DNA of 64,000 nt from Streptomyces ardesiacus (GTDB taxonomy: Bacteria; Actinomycetota; Actinomycetes; Streptomycetales; Streptomycetaceae): positions 310,001-374,000 of the forward strand of contig NZ_BEWC01000005.1 of assembly GCF_003112575.1 (NCBI RefSeq), given 5' to 3'. This document shows positions 42,619 through 50,594 of this stretch, piece after piece (position 1 is the stretch's first letter; the number at the start of each line of letters is the position of its first letter). The translations under genes and the position numbers were made by a program. The notes beneath the pieces were generated by a model, which was not told where the DNA came from, ran no database searches, and saw only the letters and a program-made list of their open reading frames with translations.

Positions 42619-43692
42619 TCAGCGGCCTGGGCCGGAGTCGGAGTCGGGGCCGGAGTCGGAATCGGGGCCGGAGTCGGAGTCGGGGCCGGGGTCGGCGAAG
42701 AAGTCGAGGATCGTGTTGGTGGCGTCCAGGTCCTTGCTGACCGGCCCGAACCCCTGGGGCGGGGGCAGGGTCGAGCCCGGCCAGGTGTGACCGGCGTCGT
42801 GGACGACGAGGAGCCGCACGGTGCCGTCGGCCCGCCTGCCGCCGACGGAGGCGTTCTCGAACCGCCACTCCGTGCGGTCGTAGCCCTTCTCCGCCCGCGT
42901 GACCGGCTCGCCCGCGCCGGCGGCCGCCGCGAACGCCGCCGCGGTGTCCCGGGCCGACCTGGTCGCCAGGATCGGCTCCTCGGGGTCCGGCGGCGGGGAG
43001 GGCAGGCCCGCGAGGGGCCGTACGGGGTCGTCGGCGCCGTAGACGACCATGACCGGGACGGGTCCGGTGGGCTCCACGGCGGCGTCGCCGGTGGGGAGCT
43101 GGCCGGAGACGGAGGCGGCGCCCGCGAACAGGGCGGGGCGCTCGGCGGCCACGCGCAGGGCCATCGAGCCGCCGTTGGAGAACCCGGCGACGTAGACCCG
43201 TGCGGGGTCGGCCCGCTCGGTGCGGACCAGGTGCTGGACCAGCGCCTCGGTGAACCGCACGTCCAGACCGGGGTCCGGGCGCCGCTTCGTCGCCCGGGTG
43301 CCCGCGCCCCAGCCGTGGCCCAGGCCCTCGGGGAAGGCGACGAGCATGCCGCGTGCGGTGGCGGCCTGCTCCAGCCGGGTCTTGGCCCGCATCTCGGCGG
43401 CGTCGGCGCCGCGGCCGTGGAAGGCGACGACGAGGGGGCGCGGGCCGTCGGCGGCGGAGGCGGCGGGCCGGTGCAGGAGGTACTGGCGGACGTCGCCGTC
43501 CACGCGGAGCCGTTCGCGGGTGCCGGGCGGCGGGGTGGCCGTACCGGAGCCGCCGCCGGTGCCGGACGGGTCGCTCGCCGGGGGCGCCGCGGCCGGACGG
43601 CCGGAGTCGGTGGCGCAGCCGGCCAGCGGGAGAGCCAGGGCCAGGGCGAGCGCGCCGGGCCACCGGCGCGCACGTTCACGGAAGGAGCGCAT
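42619..43692 (-). CDS. LpqC-like lipoprotein esterase (PHB depolymerase family)
   Basis: A 357-aa lipoprotein hydrolase. The signal ends in LPLAGC (lipobox), a Gly/Thr/Pro linker follows, then an alpha/beta hydrolase domain with LVVAFHGRG (oxyanion region) and nucleophile S172 in GFSNGG; the Asp (VYGADDPVRP) and His (HDAGHTWPGS) complete the triad. The last 24 residues are an in-frame repeat of GPDSDS encoded by tandem DNA repeats at 42625-42690, probably a recent expansion. Substrate likely an ester polymer or ferulate-like ester. Confidence 0.88.
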   Translation of the reverse strand: MRSFRERARRWPGALALALALPLAGCATDSGRPAAAPPASDPSGTGGGSGTATPPPGTRERLRVDGDVRQYLLHRPAASAADGPRPLVVAFHGRGADAAEMRAKTRLEQAATARGMLVAFPEGLGHGWGAGTRATKRRPDPGLDVRFTEALVQHLVRTERADPARVYVAGFSNGGSMALRVAAERPALFAGAASVSGQLPTGDAAVEPTGPVPVMVVYGADDPVRPLAGLPSPPPDPEEPILATRSARDTAAAFAAAAGAGEPVTRAEKGYDRTEWRFENASVGGRRADGTVRLLVVHDAGHTWPGSTLPPPQGFGPVSKDLDATNTILDFFADPGPDSDSGPDSDSGPDSDSGPGR

Positions 43693-43731
43693 GGCCCGAG
43701 GAGAGCAACCCCGTGGAGTCGTTGTCCAAGA

Positions 43732-43768
43732 CCGATATGAATGTCGGATCGATCAATCCCCGATATGA
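43732..43768. promoter_or_regulatory. CCGATATGA direct repeat before the LysR gene
   Basis: CCGATATGA at 43732-43740 and 43760-43768, 28 bp apart. The second copy contains TATGAT (43764-43769), a good -10 box only 8 bp before the GTG start, so the LysR mRNA may be leaderless. The repeat may be the regulator's own binding site. Confidence 0.4.
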
Positions 43769-43777
43769 TGACTGGTC

Positions 43778-44737
43778 GTGGACCTGGTGCGGCACCTGGA
43801 GTGCTTTGTGGCTGTTGCAGAAGAGTCACACTTCGGCCGTGCCGCCGCCCGGCTCGGCATGGCCCAGCCGCCGCTGTCGCAGCGCATCCAGCGGCTGGAG
43901 AAGGAGCTGGGCGTCCGGCTCTTCGAGCGCTCCAGCCGCCACGTGACGATCACCGAGGCGGGCACGCTGCTGCTCGCCGAGGCCCGCGAGCTGCTGGCCC
44001 GGGCCGAGTCCCTGCGGGCCGCCGCGCGCCGCATCCGGGACGGCGAGAGCGGCCTGCTGCGCGCCGCCCTGTCCCCCGACGTGTCCGGCGAGACCGTCGC
44101 CGCGCTGCTGGCCGACTTCCGGCGCCGGCACGCGGGGCTCGAACTGGAGCTGCACGAGCTGACCACCGCCCAGCAGCTCGCCGGGTTCGCGGCGCACGAG
44201 CTGGATGTCGGCCTCATCCACCACCCCTGCGACGTCACCGGCCTGGAGCTGGGCCCGGTGCTCCGCCGCGACCTCGGCGTCCTGCTGCCGCGCGGCGCCC
44301 CGCAGACGGAGCTGGACGAGGTGCCGCTGGCCGCCCTCACCGGCTACGACCTGGTCCTGTTCCCGCGCGCCGACGCGCCCGCGGTCTACGACGACCTGCT
44401 CACCGCCTGCGCCCGGGGCGGCTACACCCCCACCGCCGTACGGCACGGGCAGGGCGCCGGGTTCGTCCGCGGGCTGCTGTCCTCCGGGGCCGTCGCCCTC
44501 GGCCCGCGCGACACCCGGCTCGTGACCCCCGGCGACCCGGACCTGGTCTGGCGCCCGCTGGCCGGGGCCCCGCCCGCCTGGCGGCACTCCGCGGCCTGGC
44601 CCAAGGGACGCGGCGACGCCGCCGTCGGCGCCTTCGCGGACGCGGCCACCCACGCCCTGCGCACCACGGCCGGCGCCCACTCCGAGGCACCCGCCCGGCC
44701 CCTGCACCTACGCCCGGCATCGGAGTTCTGGCTGTGA
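43778..44737 (+). CDS. LysR-family transcriptional regulator
   Basis: A 319-aa LysR regulator: winged HTH at 1-60 (LECFVAVAEESHFGRAAARL, PPLSQRIQRLEKELGVRLFE) and a type 2 periplasmic-binding effector domain from about 90. GTG start at 43778 without a clear ribosome-binding site. Divergent from the LpqC-like esterase and upstream of the serine hydrolase; either may be the target. Effector unknown. Confidence 0.9.
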   Translation: MDLVRHLECFVAVAEESHFGRAAARLGMAQPPLSQRIQRLEKELGVRLFERSSRHVTITEAGTLLLAEARELLARAESLRAAARRIRDGESGLLRAALSPDVSGETVAALLADFRRRHAGLELELHELTTAQQLAGFAAHELDVGLIHHPCDVTGLELGPVLRRDLGVLLPRGAPQTELDEVPLAALTGYDLVLFPRADAPAVYDDLLTACARGGYTPTAVRHGQGAGFVRGLLSSGAVALGPRDTRLVTPGDPDLVWRPLAGAPPAWRHSAAWPKGRGDAAVGAFADAATHALRTTAGAHSEAPARPLHLRPASEFWL

Positions 44738-45038
44738 CCCCTGCCCCGCCCGCCTCGACGCCCGGCCCGGGCCGCCGCACCGGGGCGACCGCCCCCACCC
44801 GCCGACCCGGGAGGCCCCCGGCCCCCCAGACCTCCGGCACCCACCGCGCACGCCACCCCGCCGACACGCCCCCGCACCACGACGGAGCCCCCACCACGAC
44901 CGGCCCCGCCACCCCGTCCCCGGCCCCCGTCACCGGCCCCGCTCCCCGCACTGACGGCGGCGCCTTCGGTGTAGAACCCGCGTGGGTCGTCGCCGGTGGG
45001 CGGGTGGTGGGGTCCCGCCCCGGATCGGAGTCCCGGTC
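44738..45038. other. 301-bp spacer, Pro/Thr-biased low-complexity DNA
   Basis: Between the LysR gene and the serine hydrolase. Very C-rich sequence without a supported start or family. I see only the GGAG ribosome-binding site for the next gene. Confidence 0.4.
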
Positions 45039-45914
45039 ATGACCGACAGCGTCGCCGCCCGTCTCGACGCGGCCTTCGCCGATGCCGGGGTCACCGGATG
45101 GCTGCATGCCGTGGACGTCGACTCGGGGGCGCAGGTCGGGACCCGGGCGGAGCAGCCGGTGTGCACGGCCAGTGTCCACAAGCTGTGTCTCCTGGTGACG
45201 CTGCACGAGCTGGCGGCGGCCGGGGCGCTGGACCTCACCGAGCAGGTCGAGTGCCCGCCCGCCGGACGCACCCCGGGGCCCACGGGGCTCGCGGCCATGC
45301 TCGACCCGGTGCGGCTGTCGCTGCGCGACGCGGCGTTCCTGATGATGTCCGTCAGCGACAACACCGCCGCCGACCTGCTGCTGCGCCGGGTCGGCCTGGA
45401 CGCCGTCAACCGCACCACGGCCCGGCTCGGCCTCACCCGGACGCGGGCGGTGTACGGCTTCGGCGAGATGCTGGGCACCATGCGCGAGGACGCCGGGCCC
45501 GACGGCGCCCGGGCGCTGACCGACCCGCACGTCATCACCCGGCTGCGCGCCCTGGACCCGGCCCGCACCAACCGCAGCACCCCCCGCGACATGACCCGCC
45601 TGCTCGGCGCGGTGTGGCGGGACGAGGCCTGCCCGCCCGAGTACGGCGCCGCGATGCGCCGGATCATGGGGCTCCAGGTGTGGCCGCACCGCCTGGCCGC
45701 CGGCTTCCCCTTCGACGACGTGCACGTGGCCGGCAAGACCGGCAGTCTGCCCACCCTGCGCAACGAGGTCGGCGTCGTGGAATACCCCGACGGCGGCCGC
45801 TACGCCGTGGCCGTCTTCACCCGCACCGCCCACACCGCGGCCGTGCTCCCGGCGGCGGACGCCGTGATCGGCACCGCCGCCCGGATCGCGGTGGACGCGC
45901 TGCGGGCGCCCTGA
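45039..45914 (+). CDS. class A beta-lactamase-fold serine hydrolase, cytoplasmic
   Basis: A 291-aa serine hydrolase. All class A motifs are present: S45-V-H-K48, S106-D-N108 and the KTG at about 233. The ATG at 45039 (GGAG upstream) gives no signal peptide, unlike secreted beta-lactamases, so the enzyme is probably cytoplasmic, with a metabolite ester or amide as substrate. It follows a LysR gene, a pairing also used in beta-lactamase regulation. Confidence 0.85.
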   Translation: MTDSVAARLDAAFADAGVTGWLHAVDVDSGAQVGTRAEQPVCTASVHKLCLLVTLHELAAAGALDLTEQVECPPAGRTPGPTGLAAMLDPVRLSLRDAAFLMMSVSDNTAADLLLRRVGLDAVNRTTARLGLTRTRAVYGFGEMLGTMREDAGPDGARALTDPHVITRLRALDPARTNRSTPRDMTRLLGAVWRDEACPPEYGAAMRRIMGLQVWPHRLAAGFPFDDVHVAGKTGSLPTLRNEVGVVEYPDGGRYAVAVFTRTAHTAAVLPAADAVIGTAARIAVDALRAP

Positions 45915-45938
45915 CGCGGAGGCGCGGCACGGCCCCCG

Positions 45939-47570
45939 TCAGGCCGCGTTGTCGCGCCAGCGCCCGCCGCTCGGCGCCGAGTCGAAGCGGGTCGACGCCG
46001 AGGCGTTGCCGCCGAAGTCGTTGCCGGAGACCCGGCCGCCCGTCCACGTCGCCTCGGGGGCGATCCACACCGCGTGGACCTGGGTGCGGGGGTGCCCGTC
46101 GTCCCGGACGCGGTTGCCCTGCACGTACGGGTGGGTCACGGCGGCGGCCGCGGTGAGGCCGGCGCGCGGGGCCGGGCAGTCCGGGAGGCGGTAGCCGGCG
46201 CCGGGGCCGGGGGTGCCGCCGGACCAGGCGGTGCCGGCGCCCGGGCGCACCGGGGCGAGGGTCAGTTCGGTGGTGGTGTTGTCGACGACCACGGCGGTGA
46301 CGTCGTCCTGTTCCGATCCGGTGCCGACCGCCAGCTCCTTGCCGCGGTGGCCGCCCGGGAGCCAGTCGGCCCGCTCGTCGGTCAGGGACAGCGGCCCGCA
46401 GTGGACGCCCTCGCCGCCCCCGCCGGTCCGGGGCGCCGCGCGGCGGCCGTTGCCGCGGATCCGGTTGCCCAGGAACGCGGGCTCGTGCAGCGGGGCGTCG
46501 ACGCGGATGCCGTCCAGCGCGTTGTCGTGGATGTCGTTGGACTCCAGGACGATGTCCGTGGCGGGCTCCTGGTCCCCGCCGGCCAGGTTGTGCTCCCAGT
46601 AGCCGTACCGGCCGTTGTTGCCGACCCGGTTGCCGTGGAAGCCGTACGGCCCGGGGGTGTTGCCGAGCGCGATCCCGTCCCCGGTGTTGGCGTCGATCAC
46701 GCAGCCCGTGACGAGGCCGCCGCGCCCGCCGACGTTCGTCGTGCCCTGCGCCGACACGTCGAACCCGGCGACGTGGTTGCCGAGCATCGTGCAGCCGGTG
46801 ACGAGCAGGCCGTCGGCGCCCCAGTCGGAGATGCCGTAACGGTTGTCCTCGGTGTGGCAGGAGGTGATGCGGATGCCGCGCGGCGGGACCCAGTCGTCCT
46901 GCTGGAGTTCGAGGAAGATGCCGTTGGTGCCGTTGCCGCGCGCCGTGCAGTCCGTCACCGCGAGGCGTTCGACCGGCCCCCACCCGCCGACCCCGATCCC
47001 GATGCCCGCGCCGCCCATGTCCTCGCCGGGGTCCTGCCGCCCGCACCGCTCGGTCAGCACCCCCTCGACCACCGTGTCCTGGAGGAAGTCGCACCCGAAG
47101 CCGGTGGCGGCGGTGTCGTGGACGTACAGGTCGGTGAAGCGCCCGCGCAGCACGTACTGCAGGCCCAGGCCCTTGGCCAGGACGTCGTACTCCTCGGTCC
47201 GCACCCGCAGGCCGTCGATCTCGAAGTGGGCGAAGGTGACGTCGGCGAGATGGCGCTCGCGTCCCGCGCCGTGCTGCGCGGTGGTGAACCAGGCCAGCGG
47301 CACCGGCCGCGTCGGCGCACCGGGGTTGGAGAGCTCGAAGCACGTGGCGCCGCGTCCGGCGCCGACCAGCGAGACCCCGCTGCGCCAGAGCACCGGCCGG
47401 TCCCGGATCACGTACCGTCCGGCGGGCACGCGCACGGTGCGCGGCCGTCCGTCCGCGGCGGTGGCGTCGCCGAGCGCGTCCACCAGTTCCTGCAGGGCCG
47501 GCCGGTCGTCGGCGACACCGTCCCCGATCAGGCCGGACTCCTGGGCGTCGGCCGTCAGCGGCACGGTCAT
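45939..47570 (-). CDS. right-handed parallel beta-helix (pectate-lyase-like) protein
   Basis: A 543-aa protein. The ATG at 47570 has GGAAGGAG upstream. After a short N-terminal part, a start typical of pectate-lyase-like repeats (VRVPAGRYVIRDRPVLWRSG) leads to repeated NGTNGIFLEL, NRYGISDWGADGLLV, TGDGIALGN and NDIHDNALDGIRVD coils. No signal peptide is seen. Such proteins bind or cut polysaccharides, or are spike-like structures; no catalytic signature could be identified. Confidence 0.82.
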   Translation of the reverse strand: MTVPLTADAQESGLIGDGVADDRPALQELVDALGDATAADGRPRTVRVPAGRYVIRDRPVLWRSGVSLVGAGRGATCFELSNPGAPTRPVPLAWFTTAQHGAGRERHLADVTFAHFEIDGLRVRTEEYDVLAKGLGLQYVLRGRFTDLYVHDTAATGFGCDFLQDTVVEGVLTERCGRQDPGEDMGGAGIGIGVGGWGPVERLAVTDCTARGNGTNGIFLELQQDDWVPPRGIRITSCHTEDNRYGISDWGADGLLVTGCTMLGNHVAGFDVSAQGTTNVGGRGGLVTGCVIDANTGDGIALGNTPGPYGFHGNRVGNNGRYGYWEHNLAGGDQEPATDIVLESNDIHDNALDGIRVDAPLHEPAFLGNRIRGNGRRAAPRTGGGGEGVHCGPLSLTDERADWLPGGHRGKELAVGTGSEQDDVTAVVVDNTTTELTLAPVRPGAGTAWSGGTPGPGAGYRLPDCPAPRAGLTAAAAVTHPYVQGNRVRDDGHPRTQVHAVWIAPEATWTGGRVSGNDFGGNASASTRFDSAPSGGRWRDNAA

Positions 47571-47713
47571 GGGGTGCTCCTTCCACCGGTGACGCGGCCG
47601 GGACGGGGGCCGAGGCCGGTGCCGCCCCGTGCCGCCCGGGTACCAGCCACCGCCCCCTCCCAATCACGGCCGCACGAGTGGGAGCACAGGGGGCGCTTTA
47701 TCCCATTTGGGGG

Positions 47714-47721
47714 TACATAAT
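47714..47721 (+). promoter_or_regulatory. candidate -10 of a leaderless DUF6479 transcript
   Basis: TACATAAT contains CATAAT at 47716-47721, one mismatch from TATAAT, ending 6 bp before the DUF6479 ATG. No ribosome-binding site precedes that ATG. Initiation at or next to the ATG is likely. Confidence 0.4.
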
Positions 47722-47727
47722 CAGAAC

Positions 47728-48087
47728 ATGAGTACGGCAACGGATGTACTGCTGGCCTCGGGCGAGGTCAAAGTGACGGTGGCCTTCATCATCGGGCTGG
47801 TGGTCGCCGGCGCGTTGATCTGGGCCGTGCGCGCGGGCCTGCGGGTCATGGACCGGGAGCCCGACCGCCCTCGTGCCGACGAACAGCCGCACCTCCCGGA
47901 CACCGGCGCCGTCCACGAGGAGCGGGAGATGCGCGAACCCGACGAGATCCCCCTCAACGAGGACGGGAGCCCGCGGCTCATGCCCTACCAACTGCACCAC
48001 GCCGGCAGCCGCCGCGGCGACGACCAGCACCGGCGCCGCTGGTCGCCGGGGTCGAGCGGATCCTTCGGCAGCGGGGGACCGGGATGA
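47728..48087 (+). CDS. DUF6479 membrane protein
   Basis: A 119-aa protein with one N-terminal helix (VKVTVAFIIGLVVAGALIWA) and a long polar cytoplasmic tail with the family-like sequence REPDRPRADEQPHLPDTGAV, REPDEIPLNEDGSPRLMPYQ and a basic C-terminus. I recognise the DUF6479 pattern of Streptomyces. The ATG at 47728 lacks a ribosome-binding site; see the -10 upstream. Confidence 0.75.
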   Translation: MSTATDVLLASGEVKVTVAFIIGLVVAGALIWAVRAGLRVMDREPDRPRADEQPHLPDTGAVHEEREMREPDEIPLNEDGSPRLMPYQLHHAGSRRGDDQHRRRWSPGSSGSFGSGGPG

Positions 48088-48159
48088 GTCGCCGGGTCCC
48101 GTCGGCGCCCCGCGGCCGGCACCGGCCGCGGGACACCGCGCGTGCCGGGTGAGGCGGAC

Positions 48160-49329
48160 GTGACCGGCGAGAGCGCCGCGTCGCCCGGGCCGGGCCCGGG
48201 TGCGGGCGACGGCAGCCCCGCCGCCTTCACGGACGAGGTGTACGCGGCCCGCATGGACCGCACCGCGTACGAGGCCGCCGCCCTCGGGTTCGCCGGGGTG
48301 CTGGTCACCCCCGGTCCGGACCTGGTGTGGCTGTGCGGCTACCGGCCCACCGCCACCGCCGCACGCCTCACCCTCCTCGTCCTCACGGCCAACGCCCAGC
48401 CCCGGCTGCTGGTGCCGGCCCTCGACCGGCCGACCGCCGAGGCGGCCCCCGGCGCGGGCGCGGTGCGCGTCTTCGACTGGTGGGAGGGCCACGACGCCTA
48501 CGCCGCCGCGGCCGGACTGCTGCGCCCGCACGGCCGCTACGCCGTCTCCGACGCGACCTGGGCGCTGCACGTGCTCTGCCTCCAGAAGTCCCTGCCGCTC
48601 GCCGTCTTCCAGCCGCTGTCCGCCGTCCTGCCCATGCGGCGCGCGGTGAAGGACGAGCACGAGGTGGCCCGGCTGGCGGCCGCGGCAGCGGCGGCGGACG
48701 CCGCGTACGAGGAGGTCCTCGGGCTGCGCTTCGCCGGGCGCAGTGAGCGCGAGCTGGCCGCGGACCTGGCCGGGCTGCTGCGCGGGCCCGGCCGCAGCCG
48801 GGTCGACTTCACGGTCGTCGGCGCCGGACCCCACGCGGCCGACCCGCGCCACCGGCCCGGCGACCGGATCGTCGGGGACGGCGACATGGTCGTCCTGGAC
48901 TTCGGCGGCCTGCGGGACGGCTACGGCTTCGACACCGCCCGCACCGTCCACGTCGGGGAGCCCACGGACGAGGAGCGCCGGGTCCACGCGACCGTACGGG
49001 CCGCGCAGCGGTCGGCGTTCGCGGCGGTGCGGCCCGGGGCGTCGTGCCAGGAGGTCGACCGGGCGGCCCGCGCGGTGCTGGAGGAGGCCGGCCATGCCGG
49101 GCACGGCGTGCACCGCACCGGCCACGGCGTCGGCGTCACCACCCACGAACCGCCCTATCTGATGGAGGGCGAGGAGCAGCCGCTCGAACCCGGCATGTGC
49201 TTCTCCATCGAGCCCGGCATCCACCTCCCGGACCGCTTCGGAGTCCGCATCGAGGACGTCGTGACCTGCACGGAGGACGGTGGCCGACGACTCAACACCG
49301 CCTCGCACGAGCTGGTGGTCGTCCACTGA
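48160..49329 (+). CDS. M24-family Xaa-Pro aminopeptidase
   Basis: A 389-aa metallopeptidase. The GTG at 48160 has GAGG 5 bp before it; a GTG at 48142 lacks a site. Residues to about 150 are a creatinase N-terminal domain, then the pita-bread catalytic domain. Two-metal ligands: Asp in MVVLDFGG, Asp in GFDTARTVH, His in GHGVGVTTHE, Glu in FSIEPGIH and Glu in GVRIEDVV. It removes N-terminal residues next to proline. Cytoplasmic. Confidence 0.9.
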   Translation: MTGESAASPGPGPGAGDGSPAAFTDEVYAARMDRTAYEAAALGFAGVLVTPGPDLVWLCGYRPTATAARLTLLVLTANAQPRLLVPALDRPTAEAAPGAGAVRVFDWWEGHDAYAAAAGLLRPHGRYAVSDATWALHVLCLQKSLPLAVFQPLSAVLPMRRAVKDEHEVARLAAAAAAADAAYEEVLGLRFAGRSERELAADLAGLLRGPGRSRVDFTVVGAGPHAADPRHRPGDRIVGDGDMVVLDFGGLRDGYGFDTARTVHVGEPTDEERRVHATVRAAQRSAFAAVRPGASCQEVDRAARAVLEEAGHAGHGVHRTGHGVGVTTHEPPYLMEGEEQPLEPGMCFSIEPGIHLPDRFGVRIEDVVTCTEDGGRRLNTASHELVVVH

Positions 49330-49436
49330 TCCGCCCGGCTCCGGACCGGTCCGGGCGGCCCCCGCGCCCCACGGCCCCGGGGCGCGGAGTCCGCGTAAGG
49401 TCACCGGCACCCCCGCGCACCGTAAGGAGCCCCGCC

Positions 49437-50423
49437 GTGACGCCCCCCTCCGCCTCCGACCGGCAGCAGCCCATCCCGGTGATCATCGACTGCGACACCG
49501 GCGTCGACGACGCCCTGGCCCTGCTGCTGGCGGTCCGCCACCCGCGCCTCGACCTGCGCGCGGTCACCTGCGTGGCCGGGAACACCGACGTGGCGGGCGT
49601 CGTGCGGAACACGCTGACCGTGCTGGAGCGGGCCGGCGCGCCGGACGTCCCCGTCGCCCGGGGTGCCGAGCGGCCGCTGATCGAGGGCGTGCGCACCGCG
49701 CGGCACGTGCACGGCGCCGACGGCATGGGCGACCTCGGGCTGCCCGCCCCCACCCGCGCCCCCGCCGACGTGGACGCGGTGACGCTGCTGCGCCGGGAGA
49801 TCCTCGCCTCCCCGCGCCCGGTCACCCTGATCCCGACCGCGCCGCTGACCAACATCGCGCTGCTGCTGCGCACCCACCCGGAGGTCACCGGGAACATCGA
49901 GCGGATCGTGTTCATGGGCGGCGCGGTGGCCACCGGGAACGCGACGCCCGTCGCCGAGTTCAACGTGTGGCACGACCCGGAGGCGGCCGCGATCCTGCTC
50001 ACGGCCGGGGTGCCGATCACGATGTACGGGCTCGACGTGTTCGAGCGGGTGATCGTGCCGGGTACGCACGTACGGCGGCTGCGCGCGAGCGCCGAGCCCG
50101 GCACCCGGCTCGCCGGCGACCTGCTCGCCCACCGCGGCCCGGCCACCGACGCGTCCGACCCGGGCGGCGGGCTCGGCGACGCGGGCGCGGTCTGCGCGGT
50201 GATCGACCCGGAGGGCCTGACCACGCGGCGGCTGCCCGTCGAGGTGTCCCTCGCCCCCGGCCCGGCACGCGGTCAGACGCTCGTCGACCGCCGCCTGCGC
50301 GCCGGCGAGTCCGAGCTGCACGACGGCGTGCGCGAACAGCCGATGGTCGACGTGGCGTTGGACGTGGACGTGGCCCGTTACGTGGAGCTGTACCTCGGGG
50401 CGGTCGAGCGCACGGAGGCATAG
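49437..50423 (+). CDS. inosine/uridine-preferring nucleoside hydrolase
   Basis: A 328-aa nucleoside N-ribohydrolase, hydrolysing ribonucleosides to base and ribose. The Ca2+-binding cluster is clear: IIDCDTGVDDALALLLA; FNVWHDPEAA also matches. GTG start at 49437 with AAGGAG upstream. It lies 107 bp after the M24 peptidase on the same strand. Confidence 0.9.
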   Translation: MTPPSASDRQQPIPVIIDCDTGVDDALALLLAVRHPRLDLRAVTCVAGNTDVAGVVRNTLTVLERAGAPDVPVARGAERPLIEGVRTARHVHGADGMGDLGLPAPTRAPADVDAVTLLRREILASPRPVTLIPTAPLTNIALLLRTHPEVTGNIERIVFMGGAVATGNATPVAEFNVWHDPEAAAILLTAGVPITMYGLDVFERVIVPGTHVRRLRASAEPGTRLAGDLLAHRGPATDASDPGGGLGDAGAVCAVIDPEGLTTRRLPVEVSLAPGPARGQTLVDRRLRAGESELHDGVREQPMVDVALDVDVARYVELYLGAVERTEA

Positions 50424-50508
50424 CCACCGGCGCGTCGCGGGCGCACGGGTTCGCTTTTCGGGTGATCTGGACAGAAGTAACGGATCGGTTCGTGTCACTC
50501 CGCGTGCC

Positions 50509-50568
50509 GGAACCACGGACCGGAACCGGAAACCACGCAACGGAACCGCTTACGGGAACCACGGACCG
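50509..50568. repeat. GGAACCACGGACCG direct repeat before the GH13 gene
   Basis: The 14-mer occurs at 50509-50522 and 50555-50568 (46 bp apart), with partial copies (GGAAACCACG, GGAACCG) between. It lies 27-86 bp upstream of the GH13 GTG, a position for promoter control. Confidence 0.45.
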
Positions 50569-50594
50569 AGACCCCGTACCGCGAAGGAGGCCGC

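Noticed and set aside
44738..45038. Pro/Thr-rich reading frame between the LysR and serine hydrolase genes
   Set aside because: No start with a ribosome-binding site, no family, and composition explained by C-rich DNA.
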